NCBI GenBank assembly: GCA_900169235.1
Contig: FWCC01000200.1
Coordinates: forward strand, 1 to 64,000
Length of the DNA: 64,000 nucleotides
From: Zarea fungicola
Lineage: Eukaryota > Ascomycota > Sordariomycetes > Hypocreales > Cordycipitaceae
Direction: 5' to 3'
In this document: piece after piece, positions 11,901 to 22,098 of the stretch
Layout: every line of letters begins with the position of its first letter
Position numbering within the stretch: the stretch's first letter is position 1
The notes under the pieces: generated by a model
Told to the model about the DNA's origin: nothing
The model's input: the letters and a program-made list of their open reading frames with translations, nothing else
The model's database searches: none
Translations under genes and position numbers: made by a program

Positions 11901-13609
11901 GCATCAGGTTCGATCTCAGGGTCGGTTAGAGAAATGGAGCCATCTGAACGGATACTGGATGCCAGCTCGAGATAACGCTGAGCGCTGGAAGCTAGGCTAC
12001 CCAAGCAAGACGCGAAAGTGGCTCGCACAAGCGGGCTAGCAACGTGGGTTTTTGAGCTGAGTGCCACCTCCATGCGCGGCAGTACATAGTCTGGAATCAC
12101 ATGTGAATTGATGGGTGTGACCATGTGCACCATTTGCAGAAGCTGCGTGATGGCTCGAATGGCAGAGACAATAACCAGGTCCGTCTCCTCTTTTCGCAGC
12201 AGCGTCATCAAGTATGGTAGAACACGGTCTAGCTTTGCTTCGTCTGTTAATCGCTCAGCGAAGGCCAGTAGGATATCGCAAGCTCTAATTCGCGAGGCGC
12301 TCCGAGCCGTTGTTCTGATAGAAGATACAACAAGTGTCAGGAATATCAGGGTTCCATCGTCTTCTGGCGGCTCTAAGTCAGCAGAGACTGTATGTTCATG
12401 ATGAGGAATGCTCAGCTGTACGGGGAAATGAGACAATCCGAGCTTGGCTTGTAGTCGAGGTTGATTTTGCGCTCTCTTGTCAGATTGATAGCCTAGAAAG
12501 TACGAAATTTTGTCAAAGTCGTAATAGACACGGTCGATGCGGTCGTCCGACTCGCCTTCGTTCTTCCGGCTTCCAGACATGGGGTTATTCCCAGACGAAG
12601 GGTCCGTGACCAGCTCCATGTACTGGTGGAGGAAATTGTAGAAATAATGCGGAAACACTTTCCCCTTCCAAAAGTCCAGGCACTGGTCAGCCGAGTAGCG
12701 CTTCTCCGGATCAACTTGAATCATGTTGGCAATCATTTCACGGACATCCTTGTCAGAAATGACGCTTAGGTGTGTAATGACTGGGTCATATTCGCGTCTC
12801 CTATATTTGTACAGCTGAGCGAGGCTAAAGATCTCAGTTTCGAGAAACATTTGCGCAATGACACAGCCGGCACTGAAGACATCCATTGCCCACGTCATTT
12901 TGGGTTCCTCGGGCGGGGCAGCTCCAGCGGCGTAGAATCTTTCGGGGGCGATGTAGCAGGTTCGTCGGCCAGAGATATCGAAAAAGTATGAGAAGTCGCC
13001 CGGGTTGTCATCGGGAAGCATGACAGGTTTGAAGGCAGACGAAAAGTCCGTCAAGTAGAGCCAGTTCCAGGACGTGACAAGAACGTTCTGGGCCTTGATA
13101 TCGCCATGATAAATGTCGCGCGCATGGCAGTCTCGGAGAGCACACAGCAGCTGGAAGGCCAGCCACTTCTTTTCAATGTCTTCAAGGAAAGGTCGATTAC
13201 TGAGCCGATCGTAAAGGGAGCTGTACATGAACTGGCGGACGAGGTAGCCGTTCGTCTCGGTCTCGATGATGCGCTGGAAGGCGAGGGCATTGGGAACAGT
13301 AGCAAGTGCCTTTCGCTGTTCTGTTCGGGAGATGATTAGACTTTGTCAACTTGCCGGCTTGATGAGCCAGTGACAATGATGGTTTCAGCGCCTACCTATT
13401 ATCTGTCTCTTGTACTTGTCAAGCTTGACTTCGGGAAAGGGCTTGACAAGGACCTTGACAAGCACAACGGCATTCTCGTCGCGGGCCCGGATACTCTTCA
13501 TGAACCGCGCATCACCTATGCTCTTTTCATAGCGAATATCTTGCAGCTGCGGAATATCTATACCGGCGGAGCCTGCCGAAGGCGTCGCTAGTGAGAACCC
13601 CTGCCCCAT
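8945..13609 (-). CDS. VPS15: Vps15-type regulatory subunit of class III PI 3-kinase
   Basis: Two exons, 13609-13396 and 13320-8945 (intron gtaggc...aacag), give 1529 residues. The start MGQG supplies a Gly2 for N-myristoylation, as in known Vps15. A protein-kinase fold covers about residues 25-310, with HGDIKAQNVLVTSWNW near 145 and DFS in place of the usual DFG near 163, the degenerate form characteristic of Vps15. HEAT-like helical repeats follow (about 370-700), then a polar linker, then WD40 repeats from about 1095 to the end (blocks such as GGDDGAVKVWD). Vps15 anchors and activates Vps34 on endosomal and autophagic membranes, making PI3P for vacuolar sorting and autophagy. Length and domain order match the family. 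Very secure. Confidence 0.97.
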
Positions 13610-14288
13610 GTCGTCGGAATATCAGAACGGAAAGTATGCGGGCAGCTTTCTCGGTTGGAGGAGGGACGCTTATGGTGTCATGTTGGTGCCAGTCTATTCC
13701 TATTCATCGCCCTTGAAATGGCAAATTCGGTGTGTATCAGCAGATGTCAATGCTTTCAAACTAGTGGCACCTCAATTCGATGAGGTTTGTCACTGTTGCA
13801 AGCACGAACGTGTTGCTACGAGATGTCATGGATGTCATTATGCTGCTGGTTCACGCGCCACTTGCTCTTGTGGACCCTCGCTGGTGGCCGTCTCCTTATT
13901 GGCCGGAAACTTTTAGTAGACTTGACCGATCTGTGCTTAGATTGTGGCCATGAAGGCAACCGTCTAGTTATTACACAAGTCGTGTTGAAGAGTGCTAATT
14001 ATAAGATCAGAAAATGTTCATTTTATGAGATCCAATATGTTCAGATGTTCTATATAAGTCACGATGCTATGTAAAGAAGTAAATGTCATAATTGTCATCA
14101 AATCATATCAATAAAAGTCGTTAGTGCAGTGCTTTGTGCTGCGTCTTGATGCGAAAAGAAAAGGAGGAAAAAAAGCAAAACGATGTCCTGGTATCTTTTT
14201 TGTAAGGTCCTTTTTATACAAGTATGCGGATGGATGGAAAGGAATTCAAGAGAGAAAAACGTTTGGCCTCGGCTCCAAGAAATGAGAG
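13610..14288. other. Intergenic, VPS15 promoter side
   Basis: Upstream region of VPS15 (minus strand) and downstream region of the 14289-15266 gene. The part near 13920-14180 is AT-rich. Short plus-strand frames here look random. Confidence 0.4.
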
Positions 14289-15266
14289 TTATTGGGCAGG
14301 GATGTTTGTGTGCAGGTGAACAATGTACGGTGCAGCAGGTAGCTGGTTTTGTAAAGCGGTGACGTCAACTTCCATATGTCCGATGGAAGGTAGGCTCGTC
14401 GATGGCGTCAACTGTCCTGTATTCTGTCGTTTGTTGGGAGCATCCGTGGCCTTGGCTCCAGCTGGGAGCTCCTTTCGCATGCTCAACGGTCGCTTAGTGC
14501 GGGCAGTGCCACCATCACCCTTCGCAATGGCCGGTTCCTCTCGCTCCAGGCGTGCCAGTTCCGTGATGGAAGTGTCTAATACTTCGGCGAGAAGCTTCTC
14601 GATGCTTTGCATGTGCTTGTTGTTGGATGCTGCCCGCAGAAACTGAAAGGCGGCAAGTTCGCTGGTAGATTGCAGCGTATCGAGGCTCTTGTCGAGCTTG
14701 TCAAAGACGTCTCCGCCCTGGGCTTTCAGTGAGCCGTTGATGGCTGCGGAGCTTAGTTTTGGTTCGAGCCTTCGGGAGGTGGCAGATCTCAATGCATGGA
14801 TAGCCTCTGCGTCGTCTCCGTCCTGGACCTCATCGTTTATCTCAATCTCGGCCATCTTTTTTATTTGCGCTACGCGAGCAGCCATCTTGGCCTTGCGCAT
14901 CATGTTCCTGCTGACTGCGATGAAGTGAACGAGCTCCTCAAAAAATTTCTGCATGGCGCCGTCAAAGTAAACAGGCCCTGCCTTTGGCGGTTTCCCCATC
15001 CGGGGCTGTGGTGATGTCTGTTGCTGGCCGAGGGCTGAAGTAGCAAAGTCGCTGTTCGTGTCTATGTTATCCACAGGCAGTCTTCGCGGTACCGAGCCGG
15101 CAGCCAGCGCAGGAGTCTCTTCGAGCGCTGGTATCGCATGCTGAGCTGATCGTTCGGATTCGGCGAGATCGGCTTGTCGTGCTGTGATGTCGGCAACGAG
15201 TTTGTCCAGTCGGGTCTGCCAGTTGGGGACCTGGGTAGCCAGTGTCCGCAACGCAGCGATAGCCAT
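14289..15266 (-). CDS. Hypothetical coiled-coil-like protein
   Basis: A single-exon frame of 325 residues starting at ATG 15264-15266. I do not recognise it with confidence. The N-terminus (residues 1-45) is helical and reads like a coiled coil (TRLDKLVADITARQADLAE). A helical block around residues 95-150 contains GPVYFDGAMQKFFEELVHF and then RNMMRKAKMAARVAQIKKM. A third block near 180-245 has DKLDKSLDTLQSTSELAAF. The C-terminal 80 residues are Pro/Thr/Arg-rich and probably disordered. There is no signal peptide or membrane segment. The amphipathic pattern suggests a structural or complex-forming protein; that is inference only. Codon use and coding bias look real. Confidence 0.65.
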   Translation of the reverse strand: MAIAALRTLATQVPNWQTRLDKLVADITARQADLAESERSAQHAIPALEETPALAAGSVPRRLPVDNIDTNSDFATSALGQQQTSPQPRMGKPPKAGPVYFDGAMQKFFEELVHFIAVSRNMMRKAKMAARVAQIKKMAEIEINDEVQDGDDAEAIHALRSATSRRLEPKLSSAAINGSLKAQGGDVFDKLDKSLDTLQSTSELAAFQFLRAASNNKHMQSIEKLLAEVLDTSITELARLEREEPAIAKGDGGTARTKRPLSMRKELPAGAKATDAPNKRQNTGQLTPSTSLPSIGHMEVDVTALQNQLPAAPYIVHLHTNIPAQ

Positions 15267-18200
15267 GTTTCGTGACTAGACAGGGCCGACAGGCCGTTGT
15301 AGGGACGGATCGAAAAGAATATCGGGAAATAAAGAGTTTACAATTTGGTGATATCAAACACTCTAATGTCGCGAGCCCTATTTGATTTGATGTCGCAGCA
15401 GAATTCAAGTAGCCCGTGAAAATGGTATTTTGTTGAGTATTATTTAGGGTCGCCAGCTGTGGTGGAGTTTGAGGGCGAGCTGGGAGGCGGAGTGGGCGTT
15501 TGGTGCGTCGAGTCAGCGGTAGCCGGGACGGGCTACCGATACAGGCTCAGATCGGAGAGCACGAAACAGGTGGACAAGAGGTTCCGCAAGCCTCGACGAT
15601 GCTCAACCAGGCTGGTTTTGCAGTTGTCAAATGGTGAAGTAAACTTAATATTCAGAGTTTTGGATGCGTTGTTTTCGGGATAGTGGGAAGGAAAGAGAGT
15701 TTCTGTTTGTCTGGAGATTTGAGGGCCGAGCCATTCCCATCCAGCAGAGCCTGAGAATCCACCTGCTGTGGCATTCCCCCAAGAAAAAGCAGCCCTAATA
15801 AAGCCTTTTGCTACTACGGACAGAAGTGAGCACAACAGCTCAAAGAACCCGCTTGGGCTAGCATCGTTGAGCCGCCCGACACTTGGCGGGTTTCAGCGGA
15901 AAGAGTGGGAATCAGTGGACAAGGACGGGTCATCGATGCTGTCTGCCAGCACTTCTCAGACACTTGGCATGGCAGCGCCCAGCGCCCAGCGCCTGGATCT
16001 ACTCAGGGCAGGTTTTAGTGCCAGCCCAGATGCACTGTGCTTGCTTTTTCCGTGCCATCTTCTCGGGCGGTCTTCTGCTGGTAAAGTGTGTGGTTTTTGG
16101 TACTCGTCTCTGTTTCTTTCATGCATCTGACTTACTCAACGCAAGAATGATCTGTCATGCGTGCATAAAACGAGACGCGCTAACAAGATATAGCCAAACT
16201 TCTTACGGAGTACATCTTCCTGCCACTACAGTAGCGGGTATTCCCGCCCGTAAATGAGATTGAGTGTCATCAAATACTCCACGAAGGCTTTAGCTATATC
16301 TTTATTCGAGCAAAAAGTTTGATGTTGCTGCAGCTCGATAGTAAAAGTACCAGCAAACTTCTCTGATTATTACACACAGGATTCGATGTGCGCTTAGCAT
16401 TACTTCATTAATGATTGCCCAAATCATGTCATGAGCGAACGCGCTTTTGCCAGCATATCGCGACGAGGCCCGACGGTGTTCCTCCATATCTAACAGTTCA
16501 CATCCTAATACGGAGCACGATACACTCGCTCTGTTTTTGCTTCTTTTTCATCTTGCGCTGTGGCATGTGCATCACCTTTTCAGCAGCCATAACGATTTCT
16601 TTTCTCACTTCCAGCAATCAACTTGATCGGTCCCAGCAGTTCTCAATCAATCTCGCCGACTTTTTATTATAGAATGGGTCGCCTCTTATTTTAGGTCACA
16701 TAAAGCTGCAGTTGGTACATTCTAAACCGGGGTGGGTGGGAACAGCAGACCATCCTAAACCTTCAATCGTTCCAAGACTTTCCGAAGGCTTTCGGACATT
16801 CCTCCAACCACCCGCAGACGATGGAGAAGAAATCTCAAATCGAAGGGGGTTATGTGCCATGAGAGAGAGAAAAAGAAAAGAAAAACAAGCACATGATTTG
16901 ACCGGCTATTGAACCAAAGCAGTGCGCATATCTGGCCCCGTGCCCAGATTCAAACCCCGTACAAACTAAAATAACTTGAGATGTGAGAGATCGAAAGCCT
17001 AACTTCTGGTAGTGCTCCATTACAATACGCTTCTCCGTTGGGTGGCAGACCATGCAAGCCGAGCTGAGGGTGGTGTCTCGCGACCTACTTACTCCGTCCA
17101 ACGGAATTACCCATATTGCCCTCGCCCATCACCGCCGCCTCGCAACTAAAAAAAACTAATAGGGAGTCGCTGCGGGTGTACTGTCCTTTTTAGAATCCGG
17201 CGTCATGCCTCCTTCGACCAGGGTGAGCCTGGAAATCTCACAAACGTCAGTCGATCGCCAAGTCCTGACGTTGCCTTTTCAGCCTCAGTTCCCACACACC
17301 GCCAGGATTTTTGGTTTTTTTAATTTTTAGTTAATACGTGCATTCTCATTTATCCTGCGCAGGAATCAATGTCCATCTGGGTACTAATATCTCAGTATAT
17401 TAATGCCATATATGCCAGCATCATAACATTTTGCCCCAGGTTCTTGGAAGAGGCTAGGCTTGAAACTGGCAAAAGGAAAGTCTTGTATCCAAGTTCCAGG
17501 GAGAGGCGTGTCCAGCTGTGAGGTGAAGTAAATATCGCACCGAAAAAAATGACCAAGTTGAGTCATCAGCTACCTGCCTGATGGCCTCTCCAAGCCACCA
17601 ACATCCACCAATTCAATATTGCCGCATTGACTTGCCGTTCTCAGGAGTCGAAACCGATTGGAAATTTGAATGCCGCCTCAGCCGATGGTATCATGGTTGC
17701 CGATCATGCGGCCGTGGTATCACCGCCACGGGCTGGCTGAAGCAATAAAAGGCTTGTCCTGTAAGCTGCCTGACACGGCGATGCCGAGGCCGACAACAGT
17801 TCATTAAATTTATAGCATCAAGAATGCGAAAAATTATGTTGGAGTATATATTTGCTGCCATTTGGAATTGCAATAAGGCAGGGCTACAAAATATCTTGGC
17901 CACTCTCTTGTCCCCCTTTTAGTGTATATAATACCGGTCGTAATATTAAAGCCATGCTTCTTTACGATGGAGAACGAGTGGGTTTGCTCGTTCATTAGCC
18001 GCGCAACTCGGATACTTCCCGACACCGTGAGAAGAGACTTGACTGGAGAGGGTTTAGACTCATGCAGCACCTTTTGTGTAACCTTGCGCACGATGCTGAT
18101 TGCACTTTACTTTGGCACCACCACTAGTTCGACTCGGGTTATTTTCGACGAACGGATGGGTGGCTATTTGGTGTACAGGGTATGCGGATATCATGTAGGG

Positions 18201-18549
18201 CTCGACATTCGGAGTGCCGGATTACTGCATGGGGATATGCAATGTCGGGTGTTTCATTAAGACCCTAATAATATCCCGTTGTGGCGTGCCTCCCTCCGCC
18301 CCTCTGGAGTTCAGTCATCCTTGCGCCAACTAATAATCTAGTTAGCATGTATGCAATTCCTCGATGGCGTTCCCATGTCATGAGCTGGAGCCAATGAAGA
18401 TTTATTTTCAGCTTGCTACTCTGAGGCGCAAATTTTCGCCGTTCATTGGTTATCGATTAAGGTGTGCATGTCGAAAACCGATGCATCAAATGCATATTAC
18501 ACATTGGCAGATAACTAGTGCTTTGAATAGATGAATGTGTAGTGTCTGA
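15267..18549. other. Large gene-poor intergenic region
   Basis: 3.3 kb without a supportable gene. It holds a CAGCGCC triple repeat (15973-15993), TACGGAGTA at 16204-16212 and TACTCCGT at 17090-17097. A TGAATCTGGG-like block near 16940 on the minus strand resembles a tRNA B box only weakly. The small frames (at most 124 residues) lack family character. Confidence 0.4.
15973..15993. repeat. Short tandem repeat, three copies of CAGCGCC
   Basis: Three exact 7-nt units in intergenic DNA. No known role. Confidence 0.8.
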
Positions 18550-19455
18550 TTACGGCCAGAGTTCAGTGGTCTTCCAGTAATTATTGTCGTCGAGATTCAG
18601 CTCATGCCTCCACCGCCGGCCATGTTCGGGATCGGAAAGGTCAACTTGATCTACCTCCTCCGGTATGATTACAATGACTCTAAAGTACTTTCGTGCAGTT
18701 GTGTCATGCAGGTCTACCACCTTTTGGCCTAAGCCCAGTCCAGGGCCTGGGGTCTGCGATACTGGTGTACCTGGTGGCGGGTTGCGAAAGCTCCCTCGCA
18801 TCGTAGGGCTTAGATTTCCGAAGTGAGCTGTGAGCTCAGTCGTCCAGCTCCAAGCCGCTGCCTCTGAGTCTGCCTCAGTATTCCCGGTGCGTTGCCGGCG
18901 CATGTACGCGAGGATGGCCTGTCGCACAGGCAACGCGGCCGCAGTCTCGATATCCGGCCCAACCATGTGGACGCGGCCCCGAATACGCCATTGCGTGTTT
19001 GCCTTTGCTGCCCAGAGAACACACTCAACTGGTCCTCCGATGTGTGATTGCAGAGCTCCAGATGCATCAACTGCGTCCGAGCCGCCAAACATTTCAGTCA
19101 CCTTTTCCATACGAGCATCCGTGGTGATTGTCAATAAATCAGTCTGATAGGCAATAGGGTTTCGTGGCGCGGGGTTGCGCGGATTCTCCGAGAGACCTGC
19201 CCACATGCCACGGTAGACAACAGTACGAGCTCGTGGAAGATATGTTGCCGCTTCTGGTCCAAGATGGCCTGATGGAGTAGTATCAGTCATCGGTTGGCTG
19301 TGGAGGGTACTCAAGACAAAGGTCGGCGAATCCATGGCTGCGAAATGAGAGACAAGCGCCGACCGCCATGGCGCGGGTGAGACTGCTGGCCCACTCATGA
19401 TGGTGGGTGAAAAATGCCGTGCAATCTGTTCAGTGCGACGAAACGGAGTCGCCAT
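18550..19455 (-). CDS. Pyridoxamine 5'-phosphate oxidase-like FMN-binding protein (Alr4036 family)
   Basis: A single-exon frame of 301 residues from ATG 19453-19455. The Met at 19396-19398 (MSGPAVSPAPW) is an equally good start and places the family's usual opening, APWRSALVSHF, near the N-terminus. The order of segments (APWR, DSPTFVLSTLHS, RTVVYRGMW, LTITTDARMEKV, ECVLWAAKANTQWRIRGRVHMVG, and a C-terminal FRVIVIIPEEVDQVDL) fits the split-barrel flavin-binding domain of Alr4036-like proteins, which resemble PNP oxidase but whose reaction is mostly unproven. Likely a soluble cytosolic flavoprotein. It is isolated, with more than 2.5 kb to the neighbour on either side. Confidence 0.8.
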   Translation of the reverse strand: MATPFRRTEQIARHFSPTIMSGPAVSPAPWRSALVSHFAAMDSPTFVLSTLHSQPMTDTTPSGHLGPEAATYLPRARTVVYRGMWAGLSENPRNPAPRNPIAYQTDLLTITTDARMEKVTEMFGGSDAVDASGALQSHIGGPVECVLWAAKANTQWRIRGRVHMVGPDIETAAALPVRQAILAYMRRQRTGNTEADSEAAAWSWTTELTAHFGNLSPTMRGSFRNPPPGTPVSQTPGPGLGLGQKVVDLHDTTARKYFRVIVIIPEEVDQVDLSDPEHGRRWRHELNLDDNNYWKTTELWP

Positions 19456-22098
19456 TGGCAAGATGGTGAAGGGCACGCAATGTGTCGACAGGTGATAGGG
19501 ATGGTAGGGCTAAACGGCAGTGTCAAACAAGCAGTGGAGCTGGGTTCTGGCTTGGTGGCGTCTTGGACGAGGGAATTTCTTTTGTTTGGCGATTGGTTCT
19601 ACGATTAGGTACGGCGTATGGAGTACGTAGTCGTTGACTGCTAAGAATTGCAGTTAGCTTACCCGGCACTTTATTGCTCCGTACAAGCGGAGATGGCTAG
19701 AATGGTTTCGGGAAGACGTGACTGCACATGTAAGTAAATGATTAAAAATAGTATTCGGCAATTTACTTGGTCGAGTCATGGCGAAAGTATGTACTTGTTT
19801 TGGTGAAGGTACGGTGGTTGTGAGCACACGAGTCGTTTACTATCAAGGAGAGCTAACTAGGCGAGGCAATTGCGGTGTGGAGAGTTTTGTAACGGCGGAT
19901 TGGTGCGGAAAGCTGATCCGGGACTCTTCAATTATGATTTTAGATTGGTAGTATGTCGCAGATGCACAGTTGACCCAAAGCATTGGTAGCATGGGTAATT
20001 GGCTGGCCCGCCCCAATATTCGAGACTATTGAAAGGCGCCTGCAACAGTCCTAGACTTCTAGCCGCATGGTAGTTGGACCCTATCCCGAGCTGAAGAAGA
20101 AAAAGGAAAGAATGCCGTGGGCCAAATGTTTGAGAAAGCGCGAGTATGTATGTCAAGGCAGCGAGTGCCAGCAATGGGTCTCGGCTATCGCGGGATACAC
20201 AAAATTAAACCGGCACCGTTTTTTCCTCTCATTGATGCAAGGCGGCATGAGGAGAAACAGAAGCTGGATCGTTGGCGTGCATCTGGTAGTTCCAAAAAGA
20301 ACCACCCACCCGTGTCTGTATCCGCACAAGCGTTGAACTGGCACGATACTGGTACGGTACATGACCGACACAGGTACAGGGGGTGGGCAAGTATCGGACA
20401 TTCTTGTAATTTTTTTTCTGGGCTGAGGTTCTAGACCGTTGTTTACTAGCGAGTTAGCTATCGCCCATCTTAACCTAATGCAGCCGAGAAGAGCCGCGCG
20501 CCGAAGGCTTGGGGTGCAGGCCAGGATGAAGAGGAACAAGGTTGTAGGGATTTGTTTAGAATGGAGGGGATTATCGGGATGGAAATAAATAATAAAACAA
20601 AACAGGACAACAGACAATGCACTGATGAAGGGAGCGTGCACACAAAGTGCGTCGTTGTACTCCGTAGAAATCTCAGTGTACTGGGTGGCCCGTCCGCATG
20701 GCGGTGGTGCGTACGGAGTGGTTGGTGGGTGAAGGACGGCCATGGTGATGTGATGGTGGAGGCTGTGGTGTGGTATCGCGCGTTGAAGCAATGAGCAGCC
20801 CGCGTCATAGGGCAGCAGCTGGGAGCGCCGACCACTGGTGAGATTGACTCGCTGGGGCTAGTCAAGCTCGGGTTGCCATTCGTCTTCAAGCAATCTGGCC
20901 TGTTGAAAAGTTTAATCCACAGCTTAGTTCTGTGGTACTCAATCCTGGACACGACAAATTGACAGATTGACAGTAATCGAAAAATGCTCAAGTTCCAAAG
21001 CGGCCAGCCATGACGGTAACTAGACCCAAATGGAACAGCCGTCGTATCATCAGATGGAGAGTACTCCGTAGTCACTGCCACCAACTGCCACTTCCTCCCA
21101 CCTGCCTGAGTATTACCATTGCATACTCCGTTTGTGTGTACGGAGTAATACTTACCATTAAGAAGGAAGGAAGGGTACCACCACACGGCACAACGGCGAC
21201 AGAAAGAAGACCCGCTACGGAGAACGGAATCCAAGTCAACTAACTAGTTGTGCGATCCCTGTACAAAGTCCACCCCCCCCGGCTACTTCCACACTCCAGT
21301 TTATCCCAGCCTGGACCAGCCCCATGAGAACCCACACGGACAAGACGACAAAAAAGGCCTCGCCCATTTCCCGGGATCCTTGTCTAGACTGAGCCCTTTT
21401 GGCCTATTAGCTTGCCGCCAAACAGACAAGCACTTTGCCAAGCTTTTTTCGGGCTCCCTCTTAACCCCCAGAGACTCCAGAACTTCAGGACCCTTATGCT
21501 GCTTATTCCCACCCGTAACCTCACCCATCTTATTTATTTCCAGCTGCCTGTCGATGCCAAATAATCAGCCAATATTACACGCCTGCCTCTCCCAATCGCG
21601 CGTTTTGCCCTCAAGAGCCATTTTATTTCCGGCCTTGTTTTATTGTCGGGCCTCTCTGCCATCTCTTTCTCGTTTCCTTCTTCCTCCCCCCTCCTTCTTT
21701 ATTCCTTTTTCCTTCTTCTCATTTGCCATTACTGCGGCCCCCAACTAACAAAACAACCGGGGTTCGCACGCCGAAGCTGGAAACAGCCTTCAGAATCCTC
21801 AACACCGTTGCGCGCGGGCACAACGCAAGCCTGGAGCACCGACAATTCTCGACGCCAAATTTCCCGCCCCCTTCACTGACTGCACGTCGGTGCTCATCGG
21901 TGTACTGGTATTCACCTTGTGCTGCCTGCCAACCCAAATAGTCTGTATTATTCATAACCTGTCCTCCACCCCAGCGCTGTTGAAACCCCCCAAAATCCTC
22001 GGCCCCCAAAGGTGGGCTCAACCTGCGAACGGTACAACCCTGCCCCAAATCGCTCTTCGCCAAGCTGGACACAGCTTCATAACATCCCCACGGCGGTC
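19456..22098. other. Intergenic, with promoter and long leader of the Zn2Cys6 gene
   Basis: 2.6 kb without a supportable gene. Two overlapping minus-strand open frames (20153-20791 and 20470-21234) lack family character. TACTCCGTA-type motifs cluster here (20658, 20712, 21062, 21124, 21139). From about 21260 to 21730 the plus strand is strongly pyrimidine-rich, as expected for a fungal promoter and leader. Several short upstream ATG frames precede the gene at 22099. Confidence 0.45.
21124..21147. repeat. Inverted repeat built from the TACTCCGT/ACGGAGTA motif
   Basis: TACTCCGT at 21124-21131 and TACGGAGTA at 21139-21147 face each other across a 7-nt spacer. They could form a hairpin with an 8-bp stem. 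Confidence 0.7.

Noticed and set aside
8945..13609. DFS in place of DFG in VPS15 as a damaging mutation
   Set aside because: Degenerate kinase motifs are normal for Vps15 proteins.
16925..16975. tRNA-like block on the minus strand (GGTTTGAATC)
   Set aside because: Resembles a B box, but no acceptor, D or anticodon stem could be paired around it.
20153..21234. Two overlapping minus-strand open frames of 212 and 254 residues
   Set aside because: Compositions rich in Ser, Pro, Cys and His with no family character; they overlap each other in different frames and cover the motif cluster. Judged chance.
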